A stretch of 64,000 bases of DNA from Leptolinea tardivitalis (GCF_001050275.1 NZ_BBYA01000012.1:152542-216541); one strand, 5' to 3'; shown: positions 35,561-46,228, counted from the stretch's first letter. Program-made: numbers and translations. Notes: generated from the sequence alone by a model not told the origin.

Positions 35561-36733
35561 ATGAGCCTGGAAAAATTTTCTATCATCGAATCTACACTGC
35601 GCGAAGGAGAACAATTTGTCAATGCATTTTTCACCACCGAGCAAAAGATCCGTATTGCTTCACTCCTGGATGCATTTGGGGTGGAATATATTGAAATGAC
35701 CACCCCCTGTGCGTCGCCGCAGAGCGAACGAGATTGTGCAGCCATTGCCAAACTCGGGTTAAAAACGAAAACCCTCACCCATACCCGCTGCAATCTTGAA
35801 GATGTCAAACTGGCGGTGGAAACGGGCGTCAATGGAGTGGATGTTGTTATTGGAACATCCTCCAAACTGCGTGATTTCAGTCACGGTCGCAGCATAAATC
35901 AGATTATTGATCTGGCACAGGAAGTTTTTGAATACTTGAGAAAACAAAACGTAGAGATGCGCTTTAGCACGGAAGATACTCTGCGGTCAGATCCGGAAGA
36001 CCTCTTTCAGGTATATGAAGCTGTAGACAAAATTGGGGTACATCGTGTGGGTATAGCCGATACTGTTGGAATTGGAAATCCTCGGCAGATTTACGATCTT
36101 GTATCGCAGTTACGTAAACGGGTAAAAGCAGACATAGAATTTCATGGACACAATGACACTGGTTGTGCCATTGCCAACGCTTTTGCAGCTCTCGAGGCTG
36201 GAGCCACCCATATTGATACAACCATATTGGGAATCGGTGAGCGGAATGGTATCACCTCGCTGGGTGGTCTTGTTGCCCGCATTTATTCTGTGAATCCTGA
36301 ATATGTTGCTAAATATCAGCTTCCCCTGCTGATGCACCTGGATCAGGTAATAGCCCGACTGGTAAATGTGGATATTCCTTTCAATAATTACATCACTGGA
36401 TTTTCTGCCTTCACTCATAAAGCAGGAATTCACACAAAAGCTGTATTAAATAATCCCTCCACATATGAAGTCCTGAAACCAGAAGATTTCGGATTGACCC
36501 GTTATATCCACATCGCCCATCGATTGACTGGTTGGAATGCCATCCGATATCGTGCTGACCAACTTGGTCTTGAATTGACCGATGAAGAGATCAAACACAT
36601 TACTGAAGAGGTAAAAACTCTGGCCGATTTACACCCCCTCACATTGGATGAAGTAGATAGTCTGCTGCATGCTATGCGCAATTCTCAACCAGAAACAGAA
36701 GCGGCAACCGATACAACTTTTGAACCTGCCTGA
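35561..36733 (+). CDS. Homocitrate synthase
   Basis: Condenses 2-oxoglutarate with acetyl-CoA, the first step of the aminoadipate route. 390 residues of the HMGL/isopropylmalate-synthase family, start at MSLEKF after GAAGGAGAAGG; the frame is open another 25 codons but crosses the terminator stem. Substrate and metal motifs: STLREGEQ near the N-terminus, [21 protein letters not shown], and [12 protein letters not shown]. Its place next to homoaconitase and homoisocitrate dehydrogenase genes supports homocitrate rather than isopropylmalate. Confidence 0.92.
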   Translation: MSLEKFSIIESTLREGEQFVNAFFTTEQKIRIASLLDAFGVEYIEMTTPCASPQSERDCAAIAKLGLKTKTLTHTRCNLEDVKLAVETGVNGVDVVIGTSSKLRDFSHGRSINQIIDLAQEVFEYLRKQNVEMRFSTEDTLRSDPEDLFQVYEAVDKIGVHRVGIADTVGIGNPRQIYDLVSQLRKRVKADIEFHGHNDTGCAIANAFAALEAGATHIDTTILGIGERNGITSLGGLVARIYSVNPEYVAKYQLPLLMHLDQVIARLVNVDIPFNNYITGFSAFTHKAGIHTKAVLNNPSTYEVLKPEDFGLTRYIHIAHRLTGWNAIRYRADQLGLELTDEEIKHITEEVKTLADLHPLTLDEVDSLLHAMRNSQPETEAATDTTFEPA

Positions 36734-36761
36734 TATGCATCAAAAATACAAGGAGACCCCC

Positions 36762-37991
36762 ATGGGACAAACCATCTCTGAACAAATCCTTTCACATAAA
36801 GCCGGTCAAAACGTAAAACCGGGCGAATTTGTCGTCATTGAACCCGATGTCGTCATGAGCCATGATTCACTGACGCCTTCCATTATCAAGATTTTGAAAG
36901 AAGAATTGGCAGCTTCTATTAAATATCCAGAGAGGCTGGTCTTTGTTTTTGACCATGTATCGCCAGCCTCCACAGTAGGTACAGCTGATTTGCAAAACCT
37001 GGTTCGGAGGTTCGCCCGAGAGCAAAACATCCGTCTGTTTGATGTTGGACGGGGTATCTGCCACCAGGTTCTCGTTGAAGAGGCAATCGCCTTTCCTGGC
37101 GCTGTGGCAGTGGGTGCTGATTCACATTCAACAAGTTACGGTGCCGTTGGGGCATTTGGTACTGGTATGGGATCCACTGATGTGGCGCTTATCTGGGCAA
37201 CAGGTAAAACCTGGCTGAGGGTTCCAGAGACCATCCGTGTCAATTTCAACGGTCAATTACCCGCTCATGTTGATGTGAAAGACATGGCACTTAAGATTGG
37301 ACGAATTCTCAGTATTTCAGGTGCAAATTATATGGCTGTGGAATACCACGGTATCGATTGGATGCCCCTTCCAGGAAGGCAAACACTGGCTAGTATGGCC
37401 GTCGAGATGGGCGCCAAAGTGGGTATCATCCCTCCTACAGGAAATTTACCCGAACATCTACAAAAACCGGATTGGTTATACATTGATTCAAATGCCCACT
37501 ATCGTCAGGTTGTGAATGTCGAACTTGAAGACCTCTGTCCTCAGGTGTCCATCCCACATTCTGTTGATCATGTGTCTGATATTCAAGATGTTACCGGAAC
37601 TCATGTTGATGTAGTTTTTCTGGGAACATGTACCAACGGCCGACATGAAGACCTTGCTGAAGCCGCCTCGCTTTTAAAGGGCAAACGGATTGCTCCGGGT
37701 ATTCGTATGATTATCACCCCGGCATCCAGCCGTGAAATGTCAAAAGCAGCTTCAGACGGTACATTGTCAACGCTAATTGAAGCTGGTGCTTTGATCACTT
37801 CACCTGGATGCGGCATGTGCATGGGCAGACATAACGGCACACTAGGTGATGGTGACGTTTGCCTTTCCACAGCTAACCGCAATTTCAAAGGGCGCATGGG
37901 AGCCCCTACATCTCAAATTTATCTGGCATCACCCGGTGTTGCCGCAGCTACCGCCCTGCGCGGTGTTATTTCTGATCCACGGGAATTATAG
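36762..37991 (+). CDS. lysT: Homoaconitase large subunit
   Basis: Fe-S hydro-lyase converting homocitrate to homoisocitrate with the small subunit. 409 residues from the ATG after AAGGAGA; 31 extra upstream codons overlap the previous gene. Cluster ligands: Cys in FLGTCTNGRHEDL and the paired Cys in SPGCGMCMG; GADSHSTSYGAVGAFGTGMGSTD is the family signature. Isopropylmalate isomerase is the close alternative; neighbours favour the lysine path. Confidence 0.92.
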   Translation: MGQTISEQILSHKAGQNVKPGEFVVIEPDVVMSHDSLTPSIIKILKEELAASIKYPERLVFVFDHVSPASTVGTADLQNLVRRFAREQNIRLFDVGRGICHQVLVEEAIAFPGAVAVGADSHSTSYGAVGAFGTGMGSTDVALIWATGKTWLRVPETIRVNFNGQLPAHVDVKDMALKIGRILSISGANYMAVEYHGIDWMPLPGRQTLASMAVEMGAKVGIIPPTGNLPEHLQKPDWLYIDSNAHYRQVVNVELEDLCPQVSIPHSVDHVSDIQDVTGTHVDVVFLGTCTNGRHEDLAEAASLLKGKRIAPGIRMIITPASSREMSKAASDGTLSTLIEAGALITSPGCGMCMGRHNGTLGDGDVCLSTANRNFKGRMGAPTSQIYLASPGVAAATALRGVISDPREL

Positions 37992-38002
37992 GAGAGATCA
38001 TC

Positions 38003-38500
38003 ATGGCAAGAATTTGGAAATTTGGAGCAGACGTTGATACAGATCAAATTGTCCCCGGGCGATACGCCCCCTATATGCGTCCGGATGCCGATGTAGCCGA
38101 TGCCGCATTTATTGAGGCTCGTCCTGATTTTGCCAAATATGCCCAACCAGGTGACATAATCGTCGCATTGGAGAATTTCGGATGCGGCTCTTCGCGCGAA
38201 TATGCGGTTGAAGCTCTTCGTCGGCGAAAGGTGGGAGCAATCGTGGCAAAAAGTTTTGCCCGCATCTTTTACCGAAATGCTATTAATCTCGGGATTCCTC
38301 TCTTTGAAGCACCTGAAGTCATTGATTCAGTTAAGGATGGAGATACAGCTTCGATTAATCTAGCTACCGGAGAATTTACGGCAGATGGTCGTGTCTTCGA
38401 GATGCCGGCAATGCCCGGGTTTGCCCGAGAAATCGTAAATGCAGGTGGTGTAGTAGCTTATGTCCGTCAAAATGGACGGTTCCCCGGAGAACAGGTATGA
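38003..38500 (+). CDS. lysU: Homoaconitase small subunit
   Basis: Swivel-domain partner of the large subunit, 165 residues. Contains the substrate loop GCGSSREYAVEALRRRKVGA and AKSFARIFYRNAINLG. It starts 11 nt after the large subunit and overlaps the dehydrogenase gene by 4 nt. Confidence 0.92.
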   Translation: MARIWKFGADVDTDQIVPGRYAPYMRPDADVADAAFIEARPDFAKYAQPGDIIVALENFGCGSSREYAVEALRRRKVGAIVAKSFARIFYRNAINLGIPLFEAPEVIDSVKDGDTASINLATGEFTADGRVFEMPAMPGFAREIVNAGGVVAYVRQNGRFPGEQV

Positions 38501-39516
38501 CTCATCGCTTATGTGTTATTGAAGGCGATGGCATTGGGAAAGAAGTAATTCCCGCAGCTGTTCGCGTAGTACAGACAGTCATTCCTGATGTGCAAACAAT
38601 TTCGGCCGAAGCTGGCTGGGAATGTTTTCAAAAACGGGGTATTTCGGTTCCGCAGTCAACGCTTGATACCATTCGGGATTGTCGTACAGCCCTGTTTGGG
38701 GCGGTACAATCTCCTGCCCATAAGGTTGAAGGCTATCGCAGCGCCATCATCACCATGCGGCAATCACTTGATCTCTATGCCAATATTCGGCCGATAAAAA
38801 GCCTTCCAGGTCTTTCTCCGCGTCCAGATATTGATATGATCATTGTTCGTGAAAACACGGAAGGTCTTTATTCCGGACGTGAACACGTAGATGGTGATAC
38901 TGCCATTGCTGAACGGGTGATTACCCGAAAAGCCTCCACCCGTATCGGTAAAAGCGCCGTTGACCTAGTAAAAAGTGGCAATCGGTCCAGATTATCCATC
39001 GTTCATAAAGCGAATATTCTGCCGATGTCTGACGGCCTCTTCCGGGATTCTGTTCGCTCTGTCATCGATGATTTGAAGAATCCTGAAGAAACCTGGAGCG
39101 TGGATGAAATTCTGGTTGATACGGCTGCTATGAAAATCATCAACGAACCAGAAAAATTGGATGTGTTGGTTACCACAAATCTTTTTGGCGACATACTTTC
39201 TGATGAAGCGGCCTTCTGGGCAGGAGGCATGGGTCTCGCCCCATCTATCAATCTGGGCGATGAAATAGCCGTTGCCGAGCCCGTTCATGGTTCTGCTCCC
39301 GATATTGCCGGCAAAGGGATTGCCAACCCGATTGCTGCCATCCTTAGCGCAGCATTACTGGTTCGCTATTGCTGGAAATGCACTTCTGAAGCGGACCAGA
39401 TTGAAAAAGCTGTTCAGCAGGCTTTAATCGCAGAAATTCCTGTGAAAGATAAGCAAATAGTTCCTGGTACATCCACAGAAATGATTACCCAGGCTGTCTT
39501 AAACCACCTGAATTGA
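38497..39516 (+). CDS. hicdh: Homoisocitrate dehydrogenase
   Basis: NAD-dependent beta-decarboxylating dehydrogenase giving 2-oxoadipate. 339 residues of the isocitrate/isopropylmalate family: [48 protein letters not shown] and [14 protein letters not shown]. Isopropylmalate dehydrogenases have a different substrate loop, and the operon position after homoaconitase decides the call. Confidence 0.9.
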   Translation: MTHRLCVIEGDGIGKEVIPAAVRVVQTVIPDVQTISAEAGWECFQKRGISVPQSTLDTIRDCRTALFGAVQSPAHKVEGYRSAIITMRQSLDLYANIRPIKSLPGLSPRPDIDMIIVRENTEGLYSGREHVDGDTAIAERVITRKASTRIGKSAVDLVKSGNRSRLSIVHKANILPMSDGLFRDSVRSVIDDLKNPEETWSVDEILVDTAAMKIINEPEKLDVLVTTNLFGDILSDEAAFWAGGMGLAPSINLGDEIAVAEPVHGSAPDIAGKGIANPIAAILSAALLVRYCWKCTSEADQIEKAVQQALIAEIPVKDKQIVPGTSTEMITQAVLNHLN

Positions 39517-39536
39517 GATTTTTAGGAGTAGCTCTT

Positions 39537-40427
39537 ATGAAAGTAGCTGTTTTATATTCACGAGTTCGAGTTGAAGAACGTTGGATCTTTGAAGCCCTGG
39601 AAAAACGGGGTATTCCCTATACAAAAATTGATGACCGACAGGCTGTATTGCAGCTTTCTGATCCCAGTCAATGGACAGAATATGATGTTGTGATTGAACG
39701 CTGCCTTTCCTATAAAAACGGATTGTATTTAACCCAGGTATTGAATTCATGGGGCATACCAACAGTAAATATGTACAAAGTGGCGGCCACATGCGGCGAT
39801 AAATTGACTACGTCTGTCGTATTGAATAATGCTGGCATCCCGCAGCCTAAAGTCTGGATTGCCTTTACACCTGAGGCAGCTCTTGAAACCATGGAACAGG
39901 TTGGTTATCCCGTGGTGATGAAACCGGTAGTGGGCTCATGGGGACGACTATTGGCAAAAATCAACGACCGTGATGCCGCAGAGGCCATTCTTGAACACAA
40001 GGAACAGTTAGGTTCTTTCCAGCATTCAGTTTTTTACATGCAAGAGTTTATCAAAAAGCCCGGCCGTGATATCCGGTCATTTGTGATCGGAGATGAAACC
40101 GTATGTGCCATTTATCGTCATTCAGACCATTGGATCACCAATACGGCTCGCGGTGGCCAGGCGGAAATATGTCCGGTAACCCCAGAAATTGATCACATCA
40201 GTCGGGCTGCCGCCCGTGCCGTAGGTGGAGGAGCTATAGCCATTGATTTATTGGAAGATCCAGATCGTGGATTTTTAGTCAATGAAGTTAACCACACAAT
40301 GGAATTCCACTCCACCGTTCCTCTCACCGGGGTGGATATCCCCGGCATGATTGTGGAATTTGCCATTCAGGAAGCAGAGAAATATCACGAAATGGCCAAA
40401 GTTCCCCATCCTGTTTTTCTTTCTTGA
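39537..40427 (+). CDS. Second LysX/ArgX-type LysW ligase
   Basis: 296-residue RimK-type ATP-grasp protein from ATG after AGGAG; the frame also starts at a TTG overlapping the previous stop. The middle and C-terminus are almost identical in pattern to the first LysX ([45 protein letters not shown]). Two such ligases with a single LysW suggest separate handling of aminoadipate and glutamate (lysine and arginine), or a duplicated enzyme. Which paralogue does which cannot be told by eye. Confidence 0.88.
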   Translation: MKVAVLYSRVRVEERWIFEALEKRGIPYTKIDDRQAVLQLSDPSQWTEYDVVIERCLSYKNGLYLTQVLNSWGIPTVNMYKVAATCGDKLTTSVVLNNAGIPQPKVWIAFTPEAALETMEQVGYPVVMKPVVGSWGRLLAKINDRDAAEAILEHKEQLGSFQHSVFYMQEFIKKPGRDIRSFVIGDETVCAIYRHSDHWITNTARGGQAEICPVTPEIDHISRAAARAVGGGAIAIDLLEDPDRGFLVNEVNHTMEFHSTVPLTGVDIPGMIVEFAIQEAEKYHEMAKVPHPVFLS

Positions 40428-40516
40428 TGGTTCCCAATGCCATCATACGGATCATTTGTTTATATAATAATTGGAGGAAAATTGACTTGATGATTTTGAA
40501 ATAACCGGGAGTGGAA

Positions 40517-41872
40517 ATGACCAGACCCAATATCCATGTTGTACACCGAAGTTGGGATAAAGATTTTCCTATCATTGAACGGGCTGAGGGCATATATCTC
40601 TACGATACTACCGGTAAACAATATATTGATGGTTCTGGCGGCTCCTCTGTGGTTACATCCATCGGTCATGGCAACAGGGAAGTCATTCATGCAATGGCTT
40701 CCCAGATGGATAAATTCTCACTGATTCCAGCTCATGCCTTTACGAATCAACCACAGCTTGATCTTGGCGATCTGTTAGTAAGTCTTGCCCCCGGTGAATT
40801 AAAAGGTAATTGCCGTGTATGGTTCGCCTGTACTGGCTCAGATGCCAATGATGATGCCGTCCGATTGGCGCGCCAGTATTTTGTAGAAATTGGGAAACCT
40901 TCTAAATACCAGGTTATCGGTCGTTGGCGGGGTTTTCACGGGAACACCATCTCGGCCGCCGGCATGTCAGGGATTGCCGGCAGACGCAGTATCTTTCAGC
41001 CAATGTATGTTGATTCCCCACACATTCCTCCCGCCTTCTGTTACCGGTGCAGTTTTGAACAAACCTATCCTTCCTGTAGCCTCTTGTGTGCTCGTACTCT
41101 TGAAAGTATCATCCGTCAACAGGACCCTGAAACTGTGGCAGCATTCATTGCAGAACCGGTAGTTGGTGCGGCATTAGGCGGTGTTCCGGCACCGGATGGA
41201 TATTTTGAAAAAATACGAGAGATTTGTTCAAAATATGATGTACTTTTCATTGCGGATGAGGTAATGACTGGTTGGGGGCGAACCGGAAAGCTGTGGGGTA
41301 TTGAACACTGGCAGGCAACTCCTGATATCATCACTACAGCTAAAGGCATTAGCGGTGGTTATGCGCCATTTTCCGCCATTATTGCCAGAGATTCAATCTG
41401 GTCAGTATTGCAACAAAACCATTCGGCGTTCAAAGCTGGTCACACATTAAATGCCAATGCTGTATCGTGTTCTGCTGCTCTGGCGGTTATTCATTACATA
41501 ATGGATCACGGCCTTGTTGAAAATGCGCAAAATCGCGGCCTTCAGTTAATTAAAGGCTTGAATACCCTGAAAGAAAAACATCAAATCATTGGTGATGTGC
41601 GTGGAAAAGGTCTGATGGTAGGATTTGAATTTGTGAAAGACAAACAAACAAAAACCGTGTTTCCACCACAACTCAAGTTATCCACTCTCTTTGAGAAACT
41701 AGCCTTAAAAAACGGTCTTGTTACATATCCCTGCACCGGTTCGATTGATGGCGTAATGGGAGATATGGTCCTTCTGGCTCCCCCTTTGATCATTACAGAA
41801 TCTGAAATAGATGACTTGATCAACCGTATTGATCTTTGCATAATAGAATTGGAAGAGTTATTACCATCATAA
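40517..41872 (+). CDS. Class III (omega-type) aminotransferase
   Basis: 451 residues from the ATG following GGGAG; a GTG two codons earlier is possible. PLP-fold type I aminotransferase: GGSSVVTSIGHGN, FACTGSDANDDAVRLAR, WRGFHGNTISAAGMSG, IADEVMTGWGRTGKLWG and PLP lysine in ITTAKGISGGYAP. A cysteine-rich insert (FCYRCSFEQTYPSCSLLC) is as in beta-alanine or taurine-pyruvate type enzymes. It lies directly downstream of the lysine cluster and might act on an aminoadipate or lysine intermediate, but the substrate is not evident. Confidence 0.85.
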   Translation: MTRPNIHVVHRSWDKDFPIIERAEGIYLYDTTGKQYIDGSGGSSVVTSIGHGNREVIHAMASQMDKFSLIPAHAFTNQPQLDLGDLLVSLAPGELKGNCRVWFACTGSDANDDAVRLARQYFVEIGKPSKYQVIGRWRGFHGNTISAAGMSGIAGRRSIFQPMYVDSPHIPPAFCYRCSFEQTYPSCSLLCARTLESIIRQQDPETVAAFIAEPVVGAALGGVPAPDGYFEKIREICSKYDVLFIADEVMTGWGRTGKLWGIEHWQATPDIITTAKGISGGYAPFSAIIARDSIWSVLQQNHSAFKAGHTLNANAVSCSAALAVIHYIMDHGLVENAQNRGLQLIKGLNTLKEKHQIIGDVRGKGLMVGFEFVKDKQTKTVFPPQLKLSTLFEKLALKNGLVTYPCTGSIDGVMGDMVLLAPPLIITESEIDDLINRIDLCIIELEELLPS

Positions 41873-41939
41873 AACGGGAATAAATCCGTATCTCTTTCTA
41901 TAAATTTATCTATCTGAAAGAAACCCAATTTAAGTCACA

Positions 41940-41970
41940 TTGACACCTGCTCTGACCGGCATGGTAAAAT
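41940..41970 (+). promoter_or_regulatory. Possible promoter of tex
   Basis: TTGACA (41940-41945) and TAAAAT (41965-41970) with a long 19-bp spacer; about 34 nt before the start codon. Confidence 0.45.
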
Positions 41971-42010
41971 TCTGCGCCTATCAAATTTTTTAAAGAATGA
42001 CGATAAACCT

Positions 42011-44146
42011 ATGACCTATTCAGAAATCATTGCCTCACAGTTGAAAGTAAAGCCTTCTCAGGTGGAAGCGACCATCAGCCTTTTGGATGAAGGAAATACA
42101 GTTCCTTTCATCGCCCGTTACCGTAAAGAAATGACCGGTACACTGGATGATGAGCAAGTCCGTATTATTGCTGATGAGGTTGCCCGCCTCCGTGCCATTG
42201 ATGAACGCCGCGCTGCCATTCTAAAATCTATTGAAGAACAGGGCAAACTGACAGACGAGTTAAAGACCAGTATTGATGCGGCTGAGACACTGACTGCCCT
42301 TGAAGACCTTTATGCTCCCTATAAACCAAAACGCCGTACTCGCGCTATGGTAGCCCGGGAAAAAGGATTACAAGGACTGGCAGACATCATTCTGAGCCAG
42401 CTAAATACAGATCGTTCGATAGAAGATATTGTTTCTGAATCATTCCTCAATGATCAGGTTCCTTCTGTGGAGGAAGCTCTTCAGGGAGCGCGTGATATCG
42501 TAGCGGAATCCATCAGTGATAATGCCAATGTCCGCCAGAGTACTCGTGAAAAAGCATTAAAGTTTGGACGAGTCACATCTGAAAAAGTGGAAGATGCAAC
42601 TGATGAAAAACGAGTGTATGAATCCTATTACAACTTTGAAGGTCGCGTTGACCGCCTCCAGCCTCACCAGATACTTGCCCTAAATCGCGGCGAAAAAGAA
42701 GGTGTACTTAAAGTCAAAGTAGTCATAGATGAACGTGATTGGCGTTCCTCTATTTATGATGAATTTCAGGAAGATTTATTCTCACCATTCTCTGATCAAT
42801 TGACCCTGGCTATTATGGATGCAGCCGAGCGGCTGCTGCTTCCATCCATTGAACGTGATGTCCGGCGTGAATTGAGTGAAAAAGCTGATTCTCACGCCAT
42901 CAATGTGTTTGCCACCAACTTGCGAGCTCTTCTTTCCCTTCCCCCGCTCGCCGGACAAACTGTTCTGGGGATCGATCCTGGCATTCGCACCGGCTGCAAA
43001 GTGGCTGTCGTTGATCCTACGGGTAAATTATTAGATACCGGTACCATTTATCCTCACCAACCGAAAAATGATTGGGAAGGTTCACTTGCCACGCTGGAAG
43101 AAATGATCAACCGCCATCACGTAACCCTGGTCACCATTGGTAATGGAACTGCATCCAGAGAGACAGAAAAACTGGTAGCTGACCTGACCCGTGGAAAACC
43201 CAGCGTAAAATACCTTATTGTCAACGAAGCCGGGGCTTCGGTTTATTCAGCATCTTCTTTGGCTCGTCAAGAATTCCCCGATCTGGATGTGTCCATTCGC
43301 GGAGCTGTCTCGATCGCCCGCCGTGCACAGGATCCATTGGCTGAATTAGTAAAAATTGACCCAAAATCCATCGGCGTTGGTCTTTATCAGCATGATGTAG
43401 ACCAGACTGCTCTTTCGCATACGCTGGATGGTGTGGTCGAATCCGTAGTGAATAATGTCGGAGTGGATGTCAATACAGCCTCGGCCGCTCTCTTAACCCA
43501 TGTCGCCGGAGTTGGTCCCAAACTGGCTTCCAGCATTGTTAGCTACCGTGACTCAAATGGCCCATTTCAATCTCGCGAAGAATTTCGGAAGGTCAGCGGA
43601 CTTGGACCAAAAGCATTTGAACAATCCGCAGGTTTCCTGCGCATCAGGAACGGGAAAAACCCTCTGGATAGTTCTGCCATTCATCCAGAATCTTATACCA
43701 TTGCCGAGGCTGTTCTCAAACGTGCCGGGCTCACAACATCTGCGTCATTGGATGAACGCAAGTCAGTTCTGGATTCACTGATGCAATCAACGACTGTTGA
43801 GCAACTGGCATCTGAATTGGGGTGTGGTGTGCCAACATTGAAGGATATTCTCGAGCAGCTAGTACGTCCAGGCCGCGATCCACGTACAGATGCACCGGCT
43901 CCCATTCTTCGGACAGATGTTTTAAAAATGGAAGACCTTCTGGCCGGTATGGACCTCATGGGTACAGTCCGTAATGTTGTTGATTTCGGTGCATTCGTAG
44001 ATATCGGTGTAAAACAAGATGGACTTCTTCATAAATCTCAGATTCCATTTGGAACCCTTCTTAAAGTCGGCGATATTATCCATGTGGAAATCCTGGGAAT
44101 AGAAGCTGAACGCGGTCGTATCAGTCTTGGTTGGAAAAAAGAGTAA
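42011..44146 (+). CDS. tex: Tex-family RNA-binding transcription accessory protein
   Basis: 711 residues. N-terminal helical Tex domain (VEATISLLDEGNTVPFIARYRKE), a YqgF/RNase H-like domain (GIDPGIRTGCKVAVVD), a helix-hairpin-helix stretch (LLTHVAGVGPKLASSIVSYR) and a C-terminal S1 domain (GTVRNVVDFGAFVDIGVKQDGLLHKS-like). Tex binds RNA and affects transcription and virulence-gene expression in some bacteria; its exact job is unclear. Monocistronic with a strong terminator. Confidence 0.94.
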   Translation: MTYSEIIASQLKVKPSQVEATISLLDEGNTVPFIARYRKEMTGTLDDEQVRIIADEVARLRAIDERRAAILKSIEEQGKLTDELKTSIDAAETLTALEDLYAPYKPKRRTRAMVAREKGLQGLADIILSQLNTDRSIEDIVSESFLNDQVPSVEEALQGARDIVAESISDNANVRQSTREKALKFGRVTSEKVEDATDEKRVYESYYNFEGRVDRLQPHQILALNRGEKEGVLKVKVVIDERDWRSSIYDEFQEDLFSPFSDQLTLAIMDAAERLLLPSIERDVRRELSEKADSHAINVFATNLRALLSLPPLAGQTVLGIDPGIRTGCKVAVVDPTGKLLDTGTIYPHQPKNDWEGSLATLEEMINRHHVTLVTIGNGTASRETEKLVADLTRGKPSVKYLIVNEAGASVYSASSLARQEFPDLDVSIRGAVSIARRAQDPLAELVKIDPKSIGVGLYQHDVDQTALSHTLDGVVESVVNNVGVDVNTASAALLTHVAGVGPKLASSIVSYRDSNGPFQSREEFRKVSGLGPKAFEQSAGFLRIRNGKNPLDSSAIHPESYTIAEAVLKRAGLTTSASLDERKSVLDSLMQSTTVEQLASELGCGVPTLKDILEQLVRPGRDPRTDAPAPILRTDVLKMEDLLAGMDLMGTVRNVVDFGAFVDIGVKQDGLLHKSQIPFGTLLKVGDIIHVEILGIEAERGRISLGWKKE

Positions 44147-44151
44147 GTAAT

Positions 44152-44189
44152 AAAAAGGTTCCTGTTTTTTCGTAACAGGAACCTTTTTA
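44152..44189 (+). terminator. Intrinsic terminator of tex
   Basis: AAAAAGGTTCCTGTT and AACAGGAACCTTTTT form a long stem with a short loop and T-tract. Confidence 0.9.
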
Positions 44190-44245
44190 ATCGGAATAAC
44201 AATATAAATACTGTTTCATAAAAATAATTACATAATTTATTAACA

Positions 44246-44310
44246 TTTGCACTACCTTTGCACAACCATGCACTGAATTTGCATTTGGGATGCACAAAGA
44301 TTGCATTAAG
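44246..44310. repeat. Six 11-bp TGCA-box repeats upstream of a sugar ABC operon
   Basis: TGCA occurs at 44248, 44259, 44269, 44280, 44291 and 44302, that is at 11, 10, 11, 11 and 11 bp, one per helical turn. Units resemble TTTGCACTACC, TTTGCACAACC, TTTGCATTTGG, GATGCACAAAG. The array sits 75 bp before the start of the downstream ATPase gene and is likely a binding array for a regulator. Confidence 0.75.
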
Positions 44311-44384
44311 TGTCTTGTCCTCCTCTTTCCAGAATCCTACCATCTAATAAACCCAAAGCAACAAAGATAATGGAGGAGGTCATC

Positions 44385-45167
44385 ATGACGAATGATCCTG
44401 TTCAGCCATATGCTGTGCAGTTGATTAACATCGAAAAGTACTTTGGTTCAGTTTGTGCCCTCAAGAACATCAATTTTAATGTAGAGAAAAATGAAATAGT
44501 AGGCCTCATTGGAGATAATGGCGCCGGTAAATCAACCCTGGTAAAAATATTGACCGGAGTTTTCCCCCCCAGTTCCGGACAGATGTTTATTTCCGGGAAC
44601 CAGGTTGATTTTACAAAATACAGTGTCCAACAGGCACATGCAATGGGTATTGAGACCGTGTATCAAGATAAGTCTCTAGGCGAAAAACAGGTTCTCTGGC
44701 GGAATTTTTTTGTTGGCCGGGAAATTACGTATCCGTTTGGTTTCATCAACGTAAAGAAAGAAAAAGAAATTGCCAAAGAGATCATGCTCAACACGATCGG
44801 ATTTCGAAGTAAGGGTATCACAGTTAACTCCAAAGTCAGCAAATTATCCGGAGGAGAACGTCAGGGTGTGGCTATCGGACGGGCCATGTATTTTGATGCA
44901 GAATTGATCATTCTTGATGAACCGACGGTAGCCCTCTCCTTAAAAGAAGTAAGGAAGGTATTGAACTTTGTCCATAAGATAAAAGAGGCTGGTAAAGCGT
45001 GTATCTATATTTCACACGATATTCAAGATGTTTATGAGATATCAGATCGTTTCATTGTCATTGACAGAGGCGAAATCATATCCAGTATTCAAAAGAAAGA
45101 TATTACTCTGATTGCATTGGATGATTTTCTCCTTGAATATGCACATGGGTTGAAGGACGGGGAGTAA
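44385..45167 (+). CDS. Sugar-type ABC transporter ATPase (single domain)
   Basis: 260 residues from the ATG after GGAGGAGG. Walker A GDNGAGKSTLVKIL, signature LSGGERQGVAIGR, Walker B LIILDEPTVAL. It is the single-domain class, half the size of RbsA, as in FrcA-like importers. Precedes the matching permease by 2 nt and belongs with the binding protein at 46333. Substrate is probably a monosaccharide or related polyol. Confidence 0.93.
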   Translation: MTNDPVQPYAVQLINIEKYFGSVCALKNINFNVEKNEIVGLIGDNGAGKSTLVKILTGVFPPSSGQMFISGNQVDFTKYSVQQAHAMGIETVYQDKSLGEKQVLWRNFFVGREITYPFGFINVKKEKEIAKEIMLNTIGFRSKGITVNSKVSKLSGGERQGVAIGRAMYFDAELIILDEPTVALSLKEVRKVLNFVHKIKEAGKACIYISHDIQDVYEISDRFIVIDRGEIISSIQKKDITLIALDDFLLEYAHGLKDGE

Positions 45168-45169
45168 CC

Positions 45170-46228
45170 ATGAAAACTCAAAATAGCCTCATAAGAATAA
45201 TAACTCGCGTAGAAGGATTGCCGGTCTTTGGGGTCTTATTACTGCTTTTATTGGCTTTCCTGATCACAGCGCCGGATGTATTTACTCACCCGTTGATATA
45301 CATGTCATTTTTACAAACAGTTCCCCCTCAACTTGTTCTTGGTTTGGGGTTGACTTTGATTATCACGGCAGGTGAAATTGACATGAGTTTTCCTGCCATT
45401 GTAGCGTTATCTGGTTTTGTATTCTCTTACTTTTTCAAAAATTTTGATTCACCCTATGCCGTTTGGATTGGATTCTTTCTGGCACTCGCAGCGGGGGCAC
45501 TTGTTGGCTACACGAATGGATTGTTGATTGCCAAATTGGGTGTTCCATCCATTATGGCAACTCTGGCAGCACAATTCTTCTGGTATGGAATTACGATCTT
45601 ACTTGCTGGTGGATTGCAGGTAGATATTGGACGAGTGGAATCTACCTCTGTTCATGACATTTTTACAGGGCGATTATTCGATATTGTTCCTGCACAGGCT
45701 ATCTGGTCTTTAGGACTGGCTGTACTTCTCTGGTTCATACTAAACCGTCACAAATTTGGAGAAGCCATCATGTTCATTGGTGATAATCCTAATGTCGCCA
45801 GAGTCATGGGTATTGATGTAGAAGCTACAAAAATCAAGTTGTTTACATTAATGGGGGTGATTGCTGCTTTTGCAGGTCTTCTACTGACGATAGAAATTAA
45901 TGTATTTTTCCCGACCCAGGGATCCGGTTTTATGCTTGGTGTAATGGCGGCTGTTTTTATTGGTGGCACACTGATTTCAGGTGGTCAGGGAAGTATTGTT
46001 GGAACCCTTTTTGGTGCCTATATCATAGGCTCGTTGCAGGCTGGCGTAGTGGCAACCGGTGTAACCAGTTATTGGGTTCAATCTGTTATGGGACTCATTA
46101 TGGTTGTCGCCGTTGTAATCAATGTTGTCATAGGTGAAGGGCGGATGGGGGATATATCTTTCAGGTTGCCCCAATGGGCAAACATAAACCGTAATAAACC
46201 ACCCGAAGTACCACCACAAAGGCAATAG
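45170..46228 (+). CDS. Sugar-type ABC transporter permease (RbsC family)
   Basis: 352 residues with about nine hydrophobic helices and the branched-chain/ribose permease signatures LGLGLTLIITAGEIDMSFPAIVALSG (first half) and GGTLISGGQGSIVGTLFGA (second half). The C-terminus is hydrophilic. It follows the ATPase by 2 nt. Confidence 0.93.
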   Translation: MKTQNSLIRIITRVEGLPVFGVLLLLLLAFLITAPDVFTHPLIYMSFLQTVPPQLVLGLGLTLIITAGEIDMSFPAIVALSGFVFSYFFKNFDSPYAVWIGFFLALAAGALVGYTNGLLIAKLGVPSIMATLAAQFFWYGITILLAGGLQVDIGRVESTSVHDIFTGRLFDIVPAQAIWSLGLAVLLWFILNRHKFGEAIMFIGDNPNVARVMGIDVEATKIKLFTLMGVIAAFAGLLLTIEINVFFPTQGSGFMLGVMAAVFIGGTLISGGQGSIVGTLFGAYIIGSLQAGVVATGVTSYWVQSVMGLIMVVAVVINVVIGEGRMGDISFRLPQWANINRNKPPEVPPQRQ

